Assembly: GCA_035762545.1 (NCBI GenBank)
Contig: DASTOM010000024.1
Coordinates: 1 to 64,000 of the forward strand
Length of the DNA stretch: 64,000 bases
Direction of reading: 5' to 3'
Source: JANQRA01 sp035762545
GTDB taxonomy: Bacteria > Actinomycetota > Acidimicrobiia > Spongiisociales > ZC4RG35
This document shows positions 8,152 to 16,150 of this stretch, piece after piece. Position numbers and translations under genes: made by a program. The first letter of the stretch is position 1; each line of letters starts with the position of its first letter. The notes under the pieces were generated by a model. That model was not told the DNA's origin and did not search any database. It was given only the letters and a program-made list of their open reading frames with translations.

Positions 8152-9552
8152 ATGCCGAAGCGGGTCGCGACTTCTCAGGGTGCCAGCATCCGGTCCCTGC
8201 TCCTCCCCGGCTGGGGGCAGATGGCGACGACCCACCCGATAGTCGGCCGACTCCTCGTACTGGTCACGGGTCTCGCGTTCATCGCACTGCTGACCGCCTT
8301 CTTGTTCCTGGGCCCGATGGAGATGCTGGCCTGGCTGGCGAATCCGGACGTGCTCTTCTACCTGGTGGTCGCCAACGTCCTGTACCTGCTGATGCGATTC
8401 GTCAGCGCCGGCTTCGCCTACCGGGAGGGAGCCCGGTCCCGGAAGTGGATCCTGGTGCCACTCGTCGCCGTCATCGTCACGATTCCGCATATCGCGGTGG
8501 CGTGGGTGGGCTGGGAAACGAGGGACGCGATCCTCACCGTGTTCGCCGCCCCCGAGGAGCCGATCCCGACAACCACCACCACGAGTTCGACCACAACGAC
8601 CACCACCACCATCATCGAGCTCTCGCCAATCGGGACGATCCCCGGCCAGAACGACGCTGAGGTCGAGAACCTGAAGGTCACTCAGGGTTGGAGACCGTTC
8701 GGTGAGGATCGGCTGAACATCCTCCTCCTCGGCGGGGACGCCGGCCCGGGGCGCAATGGCCTGCGCACGGACACGATGATCGTCGCCTCGATCGACCCCG
8801 TCAGTGGTGACGCTGCCCTCATCGGCCTCCCCCGCAACTACGGCGGGATCACTCTCACGGACGGCACCCCGATCCCCGTCACCCAACTGGGCCATGTGTA
8901 CGGCTGGGGCCGACGGAACGAAGTCAGGTTCGGAGGGGTGGATCCGGGAGCGGAGGCAGTCAAGGACGCTCTCACCCATATCACCGGACTGGCCATCGAC
9001 CATTACGTCCTCGTCGACCTGACCGGGTTCGCGGAGGTCGTAGATGCTTTCGGTGGTGTGAGCCTCGACGTCCCCGAGCCCGTTGACGGTCCGTTGTATG
9101 ACGTGAGAACAGGCGGATACCAGATGGTGGTCATCCCCGCGGGGCGTCAGCACCTCGACGGCGCACACGCCCTCGCCTATTCGAGGGCGCGGTACGGGTC
9201 TTCGGACTACGCACGGATGGGCAGGCAAAGGTGTGTTCTCGCCTCGATGGCGGCACAGGCCGACCTGCTCACACTGTTCGGGAGATTGGGGACGATCCTG
9301 GACGTGGCGGCGGCCAACCTCACCACCGACATGCCGTCCGAGATGATCCCTGACCTGATCCGACTGACTCCGCGAGTCAGCGCGTCGACGACTCGGCTGA
9401 TCGGCTTCGACGGGGCGTGGGCCAAGGGATTCACGTCCACCGGACGCGCCATTCCTGACATCGACCGCATCCGGGAGGCGGTCAGGACGACGATCGAAGA
9501 CCCCGACGCCGCCGGATCGGTTGGCGCCGCGACGGCCGAAGCAGGCTGCTGA
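8152..9552 (+). CDS. LytR-CpsA-Psr (LCP) family cell-wall ligase
   Basis: A 466-residue membrane protein. The N-terminus carries SIRSLLLPGWGQ and several hydrophobic segments (about residues 28-55, 63-80 and 98-118). A Thr-rich linker (about 141-156) connects to an extracytoplasmic LCP domain (from about 178): NILLLGGDAGPG, GLRTDTMIVASIDP and, near residue 345, RARYGSSDYARMGRQR. The Arg and Asp residues that bind the polyprenyl diphosphate lipid in LCP enzymes are present. LCP proteins move glycopolymers from lipid carriers to peptidoglycan. Start 8152 is chosen because it includes the PGWGQ segment; I see no clear ribosome-binding site or -10 box for it. PEP carboxylase follows after 18 bases with its own promoter. 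Confidence 0.85.
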   Translation: MPKRVATSQGASIRSLLLPGWGQMATTHPIVGRLLVLVTGLAFIALLTAFLFLGPMEMLAWLANPDVLFYLVVANVLYLLMRFVSAGFAYREGARSRKWILVPLVAVIVTIPHIAVAWVGWETRDAILTVFAAPEEPIPTTTTTSSTTTTTTTIIELSPIGTIPGQNDAEVENLKVTQGWRPFGEDRLNILLLGGDAGPGRNGLRTDTMIVASIDPVSGDAALIGLPRNYGGITLTDGTPIPVTQLGHVYGWGRRNEVRFGGVDPGAEAVKDALTHITGLAIDHYVLVDLTGFAEVVDAFGGVSLDVPEPVDGPLYDVRTGGYQMVVIPAGRQHLDGAHALAYSRARYGSSDYARMGRQRCVLASMAAQADLLTLFGRLGTILDVAAANLTTDMPSEMIPDLIRLTPRVSASTTRLIGFDGAWAKGFTSTGRAIPDIDRIREAVRTTIEDPDAAGSVGAATAEAGC

Positions 9553-9570
9553 GCACCTAACGTCGGGGCT

Positions 9571-12279
9571 GTGACCAGCAGAGACGAGGCACTTCGTTCC
9601 GACATCCGTCGTCTGGGCAACCAGCTCGGCGAGGCACTCGTTCGTCAGCACGGCCAGGACCTCCTCGACCTCGTGGAGGAGGTTCGCTCCCTCGGCAAGT
9701 CCGCACGCAGGGGCGGCAGCCACGAGGCCGCCACCGATCTCAATGCATTGCTCTCCAAACTCGACGTAGAGGAAGTGATCCCGCTGGTCCGGGCCTTCAC
9801 CACCTACTTCTACCTCGCCAACGTCGCCGAACAGGTGCACCGGATCGAAGAGATGGCGAGCGACGACCGTTACCTGAGGGCGACCGTCGACAGGATCCTC
9901 GAGGCCGCACTCCCTCCCGAGCTCGTCGAAGACGTGATCGCCCGATTCGAGGTGCGTCCGGTGTTCACGGCCCACCCCACCGAGGCCGCTCGTCGCAGCA
10001 TCCTCACCAAACGAGGGTCGCTCGCCGACCTCATAACCCAGCGGTTCCAAACCGACAACCCGGACCAGATCGACCTCATCGACCGGAGATCGGCAGAGTT
10101 GATCGATCAGATCTGGCAGACCGACGAGCTGCGGACCGAGCGGCCCACCGTCGTCGACGAGGCGCGATCGGCCCTCTACTACCTGGTGGCTCTGGCCGAG
10201 GACGTCCTCCCTGACCTGGCGGAACGTCTCGCCATCCAACTCGGCCGTCTCGCCCCGGACACTCCGGCCAGGCCGCTCCGATTCGGCACCTGGGTCGGCG
10301 GCGACCGCGACGGCAACCCCGGGGTGACCGCGGACACCACCCTGGAAGCATTGGCTCTACAACACGACCGTGGACTGACACTGCTGATCGAGCTCGTCGA
10401 GGAGCTCAGCGAGGAGCTCTCGATGTCCAGCGAGCTGACCCACCCGTCTGCCGAGCTGGAGAAGGCGCTGAAAACCGACCGTCAAGCACTGCCCGACGTC
10501 TGGCAAAGAGAGCGCGCCCGCACCGCTGAGGCGCCATACCGTCTCGAGTGCTCGTACATCCACGCCCGGCTCATCAACACCCGGGCCAGGATCAAGTCAG
10601 GTTCCGCACACGTGCCCGGGTTCGACTACTCCCGCCCCCAGGAGCTGATCGAGGACCTCGATCTCATGGGCGAGTCCCTCCGGCACTCCCGCGGGGAGCT
10701 GATCGCCTCTGGCTCGCTGGCGAAGGTGCGGCGGGCGGCCGAGATGCTCGGCTTCCAGATGGCGGTACTCGACATCAGACAGCACTCCGCCAAGCACACC
10801 ACAGCCGTCGACGAGTTGTTCGCCGCGGTCGGCACCGACGTCTCCGGGCTGAACGAGGCGGACCGCTTCAAGCTCCTGACGTCCGAACTGAACGAACCTC
10901 GCCCGTTGTCGGGCCCAACCACGGCGCTGAGCGACGACAACTCCGAGACCCTGGCCACGTTCCGGTCGATTCGAGAGGCACACGAGCGGTACGGGGAGCA
11001 GGTGATCGAGAGCTACATCATCTCGATGACCGAGTCACCGGCCCACGTGCTCGAGGCGGCAGTGCTGGCCCGGGAGGCCGGATTGGTCGACATCGGGCGG
11101 GGCATCGCCAACATCGGGTTCGTCCCGCTGGTCGAGACGATCGATGACTTGCGGCGGTCGGGCGACCTGCTCGACACCCTCCTCACCGACTCCAACTATC
11201 GGCGTCTCGTCTCCCTGAGAGGGGATCTGCAGGAGGTGATGCTCGGCTACTCGGACTCGAACAAGGTGGGTGGCATCACCGCCTCTCAGTGGGAGATCTA
11301 CAAGGCGCAGAGGGTCATGCGAAACATCGCGGAGAGACACGGCGTGAAGCTCCGTCTCTTTCACGGCCGGGGCGGGACGATCGGACGGGGAGGCGGGCCC
11401 ACCCACGCTGCCATCCTGGCCCAGCCATTCGGGACCGTCGACGGCACCATCAAGATCACCGAACAAGGCGAGGTGATCTCGGAGAAGTACGGCAACCCCG
11501 AGATCGCCGCTCGCAACCTCGAGCTCATGGTGGCCTCCGTGCTGGAGAGTTCCTTGCTTCATCGCCAGTCCCGACGGTCCAGGGACACTCTCGACCGTTG
11601 GACAGAGGCGATGGACAGCTTTGCCGACGAGGCATACGACGCCTACAAGCACCTGACGGACCATCCGAGCCTGGTCCCGTACTTCCTCTCCTCGACCCCT
11701 GTCGAGGAGCTGGGGAAGATGAACATCGGAAGCCGCCCATCGCGCCGTCCTGGAGCGCTCGGGGGCGTCGAAGACCTGAGAGCGATCCCGTGGGTCTTCG
11801 GCTGGACCCAGACCCGTCAAATCGTTCCGGGGTGGTTCGGGGTCGGTTCCGGACTGCGACGGGCCCGCGAGGCCGGCTTCGGCGAAGACCTGGAGGAGAT
11901 GACGTCGGACTGGAGCTTCATGCAGACGTTCCTCTCCAACGTGGAGATGACACTGTTCAAGACCGATCTCGACATCTCGGCCTCCTACGTCAACGAGCTG
12001 GTCGCCCCCGAGCACCGAAGCCTGCTCGAGGTGATCCGTGAGGAGTACGAGGTCACCAAGCACGAGGTGCTCGCATTGCGTGGCGCCGCGGAGATCCTCG
12101 AGGACTCGCCGCTGCTGCAACGAACACTCGGGGTCAGAGACATCTACCTCGACCCGATCAATTATCTCCAGGTCTCGCTACTGGCCCGGAGTCGGGCCGG
12201 TGAGGAGTCTCCAGAGCTGGACCGAGCTTTGCTGCTCACCGTGAACGGCATCGCGGCCGGAATGCGGAACACGGGTTAG
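9571..12279 (+). CDS. ppc: Phosphoenolpyruvate carboxylase
   Basis: A 902-residue enzyme that carboxylates PEP to oxaloacetate, replenishing the TCA cycle. The hallmark blocks are VFTAHPTEAARRSI (about 131-144, with the catalytic His), GTWVGGDRDGNPGVT (about 239-253), GYSDSNKVGGITASQW near residue 560 and FHGRGGTIGRGGGPTHAAI near residue 600, the glycine-rich catalytic loop. Length matches the bacterial family. TAACGT ends exactly 7 nt before GTG 9571, so the mRNA is probably leaderless even though it starts only 18 bases after the LCP stop. The last four bases overlap the convergent hydrolase gene. Confidence 0.97.
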   Translation: MTSRDEALRSDIRRLGNQLGEALVRQHGQDLLDLVEEVRSLGKSARRGGSHEAATDLNALLSKLDVEEVIPLVRAFTTYFYLANVAEQVHRIEEMASDDRYLRATVDRILEAALPPELVEDVIARFEVRPVFTAHPTEAARRSILTKRGSLADLITQRFQTDNPDQIDLIDRRSAELIDQIWQTDELRTERPTVVDEARSALYYLVALAEDVLPDLAERLAIQLGRLAPDTPARPLRFGTWVGGDRDGNPGVTADTTLEALALQHDRGLTLLIELVEELSEELSMSSELTHPSAELEKALKTDRQALPDVWQRERARTAEAPYRLECSYIHARLINTRARIKSGSAHVPGFDYSRPQELIEDLDLMGESLRHSRGELIASGSLAKVRRAAEMLGFQMAVLDIRQHSAKHTTAVDELFAAVGTDVSGLNEADRFKLLTSELNEPRPLSGPTTALSDDNSETLATFRSIREAHERYGEQVIESYIISMTESPAHVLEAAVLAREAGLVDIGRGIANIGFVPLVETIDDLRRSGDLLDTLLTDSNYRRLVSLRGDLQEVMLGYSDSNKVGGITASQWEIYKAQRVMRNIAERHGVKLRLFHGRGGTIGRGGGPTHAAILAQPFGTVDGTIKITEQGEVISEKYGNPEIAARNLELMVASVLESSLLHRQSRRSRDTLDRWTEAMDSFADEAYDAYKHLTDHPSLVPYFLSSTPVEELGKMNIGSRPSRRPGALGGVEDLRAIPWVFGWTQTRQIVPGWFGVGSGLRRAREAGFGEDLEEMTSDWSFMQTFLSNVEMTLFKTDLDISASYVNELVAPEHRSLLEVIREEYEVTKHEVLALRGAAEILEDSPLLQRTLGVRDIYLDPINYLQVSLLARSRAGEESPELDRALLLTVNGIAAGMRNTG

Positions 12280-13055
12280 GCCAGGGCCTCCAACAACACC
12301 TGATTGAACCTGCCCGGGTGTTCCATCGGGACACCGTGATGGGCGTCCGCGATGATCACTGACCGGGCTGTCGGCATCGCTTCGAGGTATGGCTTCTTGT
12401 CTTCCGGGGGGATGTAGTCGAGGTCGGAACTGATGACTGTTATCGGCACATTCGTCTCAGCCATGGCTGCGGCCACGCCCTCCCATTCGAGGATGGCCTG
12501 AAACGTGGCCTCGTAGGCGCCCTTGTCGTTGCGGGACCAGCGATGCACCATCTTTGCGCGCTGTTCACCCATCTCCGGGGCGGGGAAGAGACGTTTGCTC
12601 AGCACGTTGCCGATCTTCTCCATGGACAGGCGTCGTGTGATCACCTTCCGGATGGCGAGTTGGATTCTCTGACTGATGCGGGTCGTCTCGAACGCAGGCA
12701 GCGCGTTGATCACGACGAGCCGGGAGACGAGATCGGGTCGATCGGCGGCAATTTGGAAGGCGACCATCCCGCCGAGGGAGATGCCCACCAGGATCGCCGG
12801 GGAAAGGCCGAGAGTCTCGATCAAGGCGACGATGTCGCCGCTGAGTTGGGTGACGCGGTAGGGACCTGCCGGTTTGGCGGTCTGCCCATGGCCGCGGAAG
12901 TCGGGCACGACCAGGTCGTATCCCGTCTCGAGCACCGGGGTCTGGTACTCCCAATCCTCCGAGGACGACCCGAGGCCGTGGAGCAACACGAGAGGTGGGC
13001 CACTCCCCGACCGCTCGTAGTGGAGCGTGATGTCGTTCAGAGTGACCTCGGGCAT
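12276..13055 (-). CDS. Alpha/beta hydrolase
   Basis: A 259-residue alpha/beta hydrolase. LVLLHGLGSSSEDW (about 22-35) forms the oxyanion region, GISLGG (91-96) holds the nucleophile Ser93, SSDLDYIPPED carries the probable acid and ADAHHGVPMEHP the catalytic His. Substrate cannot be told; it resembles 3-oxoadipate enol-lactonase-like and related small esterases. ATG 13055 is preceded by TACGGT with a 6-nt gap. This -10 box overlaps the -10 box of the divergent upp gene on the other strand. Its stop overlaps the stop of ppc by four bases. Confidence 0.85.
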   Translation of the reverse strand: MPEVTLNDITLHYERSGSGPPLVLLHGLGSSSEDWEYQTPVLETGYDLVVPDFRGHGQTAKPAGPYRVTQLSGDIVALIETLGLSPAILVGISLGGMVAFQIAADRPDLVSRLVVINALPAFETTRISQRIQLAIRKVITRRLSMEKIGNVLSKRLFPAPEMGEQRAKMVHRWSRNDKGAYEATFQAILEWEGVAAAMAETNVPITVISSDLDYIPPEDKKPYLEAMPTARSVIIADAHHGVPMEHPGRFNQVLLEALA

Positions 13056-13061
13056 GGCAGC

Positions 13062-13071
13062 ACCGTAACCT
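13062..13071. promoter_or_regulatory. Bidirectional promoter with overlapping -10 boxes (hydrolase / upp)
   Basis: Only 23 bases separate ATG 13055 (minus) from ATG 13079 (plus). The ten bases ACCGTAACCT contain TACGGT on the minus strand (13067 to 13062, 6 nt before its start codon) and TAACCT on the plus strand (13066-13071, 7 nt before its start codon). They share the same TA. Both genes would be leaderless and compete for or share polymerase at one site. Confidence 0.6.
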
Positions 13072-13078
13072 CGGGCAC

Positions 13079-13699
13079 ATGCCGATCACCATCCTCGATC
13101 ACCCTCTGGCCGCCGACCTGCTGACGATCCTCCGGGACAAGGACACCGAGCCGCCCCAATTCCGGCAGATCGCCGAGCGGCTCGGGTACCTCCTCGTGGC
13201 CGAGGCACTGTCCGACATGTCCGTCGACACGGTCGAGATCGAGACCCCGTTGGAGAAGACGCAGGGAATCCAGTTGCACCGCCCCGTGGTCGCCGTCGCC
13301 GTGCTCCGCGCCGGGCTGGGACTGCTCCACTCCGTCCTCACCCTGGTTCCCGATGCCGCGATCGGGTTCGCCGGCGTGCAGCGAAACGAGGAAACCGCCG
13401 AGCCGATGGAGTACTACACCAAGTTCCCGACCCTCGACTCCGCCCGTGTGCTCATACTCGAGCCGATGCTCGCCACCGGCGGATCGCTTTCGTGGGCGAT
13501 CGAGAAGGTCAAGGAGAACGGCGCAAGGGACATAGTGGCCTGTTGTGTGGTCGCCGCTCCCGAGGGGGTGACGGTGATCGAGCGTGACCATCCTGACGTC
13601 AGGATCGTGGCGGCCGCCCTCGACCGCGAGCTGAACCCGCACTTCTACATCGCGCCGGGCCTGGGCGACATGGGAGACAGGCTCTTCGGGACCCTATGA
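13079..13699 (+). CDS. upp: Uracil phosphoribosyltransferase
   Basis: A 206-residue enzyme making UMP from uracil and PRPP in pyrimidine salvage. The PRPP-binding loop is VLILEPMLATGGS (124-136), and the uracil-binding end YIAPGLGDMGDRLFGT is intact. AVLRAGLGLL (about 74-83) is the expected PPi-site segment. Length is as usual for the family. Transcription probably starts at the ATG (TAACCT 7 nt upstream). The stop overlaps the next gene in an ATGA arrangement, forming a two-gene operon with the alkyltransferase-like protein. The thymidine phosphorylase at 23846 and cytidine deaminase at 32017 are other salvage genes in the window but not linked. Confidence 0.95.
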   Translation: MPITILDHPLAADLLTILRDKDTEPPQFRQIAERLGYLLVAEALSDMSVDTVEIETPLEKTQGIQLHRPVVAVAVLRAGLGLLHSVLTLVPDAAIGFAGVQRNEETAEPMEYYTKFPTLDSARVLILEPMLATGGSLSWAIEKVKENGARDIVACCVVAAPEGVTVIERDHPDVRIVAAALDRELNPHFYIAPGLGDMGDRLFGTL

Positions 13700-13959
13700 C
13701 CGACTTCGCCGAGGAGGTGACGAGGGTCATCGCCTCGCTGGAGCCAGGCGATGTGATCACCTACGGCGAGGTGGCTGCCGAGGCCGGCTACCCGGGTGCT
13801 GCTCGGGCCGTGGGCACCCTATTGCGGAACTCCGAGGGTCTTCCCTGGTGGCGGGTGGTGGGTGCGGGTGGACGGATCCGCACCCCGGATCCGTCACGCC
13901 AGATCAAGCTCCTCACCGACGAGGGTGTGCTCGTCGTCAACGAGCGGGTGGTGGGATAG
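13696..13959 (+). CDS. Alkyltransferase-like (ATL) protein, MGMT homologue without the reactive Cys
   Basis: An 87-residue protein matching the DNA-binding domain of O6-methylguanine methyltransferase: VITYGEVAAEAGYPGAARAV (20-39) and LLRNSEGLPWWRVVGAGGRI (42-61). Where the repair enzyme has PCHRV, this protein has PWWRV (50-54), so the alkyl-accepting Cys is replaced by Trp51, the signature of ATL proteins. These bind O6-alkylguanine and hand the lesion to nucleotide excision repair. It is translated from an ATGA overlap with upp. No other repair gene sits in the operon. Confidence 0.85.
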   Translation: MTDFAEEVTRVIASLEPGDVITYGEVAAEAGYPGAARAVGTLLRNSEGLPWWRVVGAGGRIRTPDPSRQIKLLTDEGVLVVNERVVG

Positions 13960-13981
13960 TCAGCTCTTAGGATCCGAATTG

Positions 13982-14425
13982 ATGCTCTCTTTCGATGGTG
14001 ACAGTCGGCAGACAACTCGACATTGCCCGGATTGCGGACAATCACACGAGTCTGTCACCGGTTTCGTGCTCAAAGAAGACTCGGCCTACGCCGTGTACTA
14101 CGTCGACTGGTACCCCCACTCGAATGAGGCCTACGTCGACGCAATCCTCGGGTCATGGGATGGACCGGGATACGACGACAACGTGACGTTCGGGTGCCGT
14201 CTCGGCGAAGTCGAGGGGTACGCCGGTCCACAGGCCTCTTTGGTCACCGGCGGCGCCCAAAGAGGTGACAAGCCGATAATGGGCACGAAACTGGAACGGG
14301 ACGACGCTCTCCGGCACCCGTTGGTCGCGGAGTTCTGGGAGTTGGTCGACTGGCTGATCGTGAATGACTCCCTACTGCACGAGAGGGTCTATCACATGGA
14401 CGGGACAGCCGGCTCGACCGACTGA
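13982..14425 (+). CDS. Hypothetical protein with N-terminal CxxC
   Basis: A 147-residue soluble protein starting MLSFDGDSRQTTRHCPDCGQ. The HCPDCGQSH segment (about 14-22) could hold a zinc ion, but only one CxxC pair is present. The remainder is acidic with many aromatic residues (YAVYYVDWYPHSNEAYVD, about 37-54). I do not recognise the family. ATG 13982 follows TAGGAT with an 8-nt gap, supporting a leaderless mRNA and this start over the in-frame upstream frame that overlaps the ATL gene. It converges on the decarboxylase gene with a single base between stops. Confidence 0.65.
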   Translation: MLSFDGDSRQTTRHCPDCGQSHESVTGFVLKEDSAYAVYYVDWYPHSNEAYVDAILGSWDGPGYDDNVTFGCRLGEVEGYAGPQASLVTGGAQRGDKPIMGTKLERDDALRHPLVAEFWELVDWLIVNDSLLHERVYHMDGTAGSTD

Positions 14426-14426
14426 C

Positions 14427-15845
14427 TCAAATCTCGATCGCCGCTTTGGCGGCCTCGGTGAGAACCGCAACCGCCCGATCGACGTCTTCCTCGTCGGTGG
14501 CCCAGTCGGATACCGAGATGCGCATGAGACGCATCCCGTGCCAGGTAGTGCCGCTGAAGAAGACCGAGCCGTCCTCCTGAATCAGCTCGATCACACGATC
14601 GTTGAAGGCGTCGTGATCCCCGGCCGGGTCCAACCAACGCACCAGGACCTGGTTGAACGTCACTTCGTTCTGGATCTCGGCGAGTCCGGTCTCGGAGATC
14701 TTCTCGGCGAAGAGCCGAGCCATGGCACACGTATGGTCGACGAGTTCGGCCACACCCTTTCGGCCGAGGGACTTGAGAGTGGCGAAGACGGCGAATCCCC
14801 TGCCGCGACGGGAATGCTCCGGGTTCCAATCGAGCGGGTCACGGGTGTCCCCGACCCCCTGGACGAGATACGACGCCTGACTGCTCATGGCCGCCCGGTG
14901 TGGCGCCTGGTGGGCAGTGATGGCGATACCCGAGTCGTAGCCGACGTTGAGGAGTTTGTGGGCGTCGGTCGACCAAGAGTCACACCGGTCGATGCCGGCC
15001 AGGACGTCACCGAAGGCCGGGGAGGCGAGGGCGAAGAGACCCACCGCTCCGTCTACATGGACCCAGGCAGGGTTCCCCCGCGCTCTGTGCTCGTCGACGA
15101 CGTTCACGATCTCGTCGTAGCGGTCCATCGATCCGGTGTTGATGTTGACCACCTCGATGTTGACGATGGTGGGCCCTTCGGTCCGGCTCAGGGCCTCACG
15201 GAGGGCCTCCACATCCATACGCGACATCTCGTCGCATGCGACGGGGATCGCACTGGAGTCTCCGAGCCCGAGAAACCGAAGGGCCCGGTTCACCGTGGCA
15301 TGCCCATCCGCCTTGACCAGGGTCGTGATTCGAGGAGCCCCCTGGAGACCATCTGTCTCGACGTTCCACCCAACCTCACGGACCACATGGTCCCTGGCGG
15401 CAGCGAGACAGGTGAAGGTCGCCATCTGGCCCCCGGTGACGAATCCGACCGCACTGTCCCTCGGGAGGTTCAAGAGATCGAGCAACCACGCCGCTGCTGC
15501 TTCCTCGACCAGAGACGCCCCCGGGGTCACGGTGTAAAGACCGACGTTCTGATCCCATGTCGCCGCCAGCAGGTCGGCGCCGAAGCTGGCAGGGTGGAGA
15601 CCCCCGATGACGAATCCGAAATAGCGACCGGTGGCGTGTCCGACGACATAAGGGTCCATCAGCTCGGCCAACTCGGAGACCACCTCCTCAGCGGGGGTGC
15701 CCTCGTCGGGCATTTCGCCCAGTGCCGCCCGGAACTGGTCGACGTCGGGCCGTCGATAGACATGACGTTCGGGGAGGGACGCCAGATACTCGGAGGCGTG
15801 CGTCATCGCAGCATCGATCACCTTGTCCCAGTCAGACCGCCGCAT
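14427..15845 (-). CDS. PLP-dependent decarboxylase (group II, aromatic amino acid type)
   Basis: A 472-residue enzyme of the group II PLP decarboxylase family. FVTGGQMATFTCLAAARDHV (about 135-154) is the phosphate-binding turn, VHVDGAVGLFAL (262-273) supplies the Asp that pairs with the PLP nitrogen, and STDAHKLLN (292-300) carries the PLP Lys297. Family members decarboxylate aromatic amino acids, glutamate or diaminobutyrate, and a few act as aldolases or lyases; the substrate cannot be told from the sequence. TAAGTT ends 7 nt before ATG 15845, consistent with a leaderless transcript. It stands alone, divergent from the arginine cluster. Confidence 0.85.
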   Translation of the reverse strand: MRRSDWDKVIDAAMTHASEYLASLPERHVYRRPDVDQFRAALGEMPDEGTPAEEVVSELAELMDPYVVGHATGRYFGFVIGGLHPASFGADLLAATWDQNVGLYTVTPGASLVEEAAAAWLLDLLNLPRDSAVGFVTGGQMATFTCLAAARDHVVREVGWNVETDGLQGAPRITTLVKADGHATVNRALRFLGLGDSSAIPVACDEMSRMDVEALREALSRTEGPTIVNIEVVNINTGSMDRYDEIVNVVDEHRARGNPAWVHVDGAVGLFALASPAFGDVLAGIDRCDSWSTDAHKLLNVGYDSGIAITAHQAPHRAAMSSQASYLVQGVGDTRDPLDWNPEHSRRGRGFAVFATLKSLGRKGVAELVDHTCAMARLFAEKISETGLAEIQNEVTFNQVLVRWLDPAGDHDAFNDRVIELIQEDGSVFFSGTTWHGMRLMRISVSDWATDEEDVDRAVAVLTEAAKAAIEI

Positions 15846-16052
15846 TCGGTCGAACTTAGCCGTGTTCTCGGGGATCGCCGAGAGGAAGTGGCTACGAGCC
15901 TTCGACCCACACGACGCAGCTGAGGGTCGCTCCTTCGTGATGAGCCGTGACTTACCAACACCCTCCTCGGGGACCTGGACCCCGACAATGATGAAGACCC
16001 CGATGTCCCCACGTTCCTACCGGTGGCTGTAGCAGCGGAGCGGTCGAGGTTT

Positions 16053-16087
16053 GGGCTGTAGACCTCGCTGAGCGACGTCTACAGCCC
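16053..16087. repeat. Near-perfect 35-base palindrome upstream of the arginine cluster
   Basis: Arms GGGCTGTAGAC (16053-16063) and GTCTACAGCCC (16077-16087) are perfect complements. The 13 bases between hold a second stem, TCGCT/AGCGA, with one mismatch and a single-base loop, so almost all 35 bases can pair. It lies in the 305-base gap 15846-16150, about 27 bases before a TTGACC -35 box. No T-run follows. It could be an operator, an RNA hairpin or a terminator; the rest of the gap shows nothing gene-like. Confidence 0.6.
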
Positions 16088-16113
16088 TGGGCCGCGGGTA
16101 AAGGCGCGAAAAC

Positions 16114-16143
16114 TTGACCAAACCCCCTGGTCGGCACGACACT
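16114..16143 (+). promoter_or_regulatory. Candidate promoter of the arginine cluster
   Basis: TTGACC (16114-16119) is followed after 18 bases by GACACT (16138-16143), which differs from the TAnnnT pattern only in its first base. Seven bases then lead to the ATC codon at 16151, the spacing seen at other leaderless genes in this window. The sequence CGCGAAAA lies just before the -35 box. Confidence 0.4.
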
Positions 16144-16150
16144 TGAAGCG

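Noticed and set aside
8149..10239. Large antisense open frame across the LCP and PEP carboxylase genes
   Set aside because: It is opposite two clear genes, has no domain pattern, and arises from codon bias at high GC.
14364..15923. Large plus-strand open frame over the PLP decarboxylase
   Set aside because: It mirrors a well-supported gene on the other strand and has no family features.
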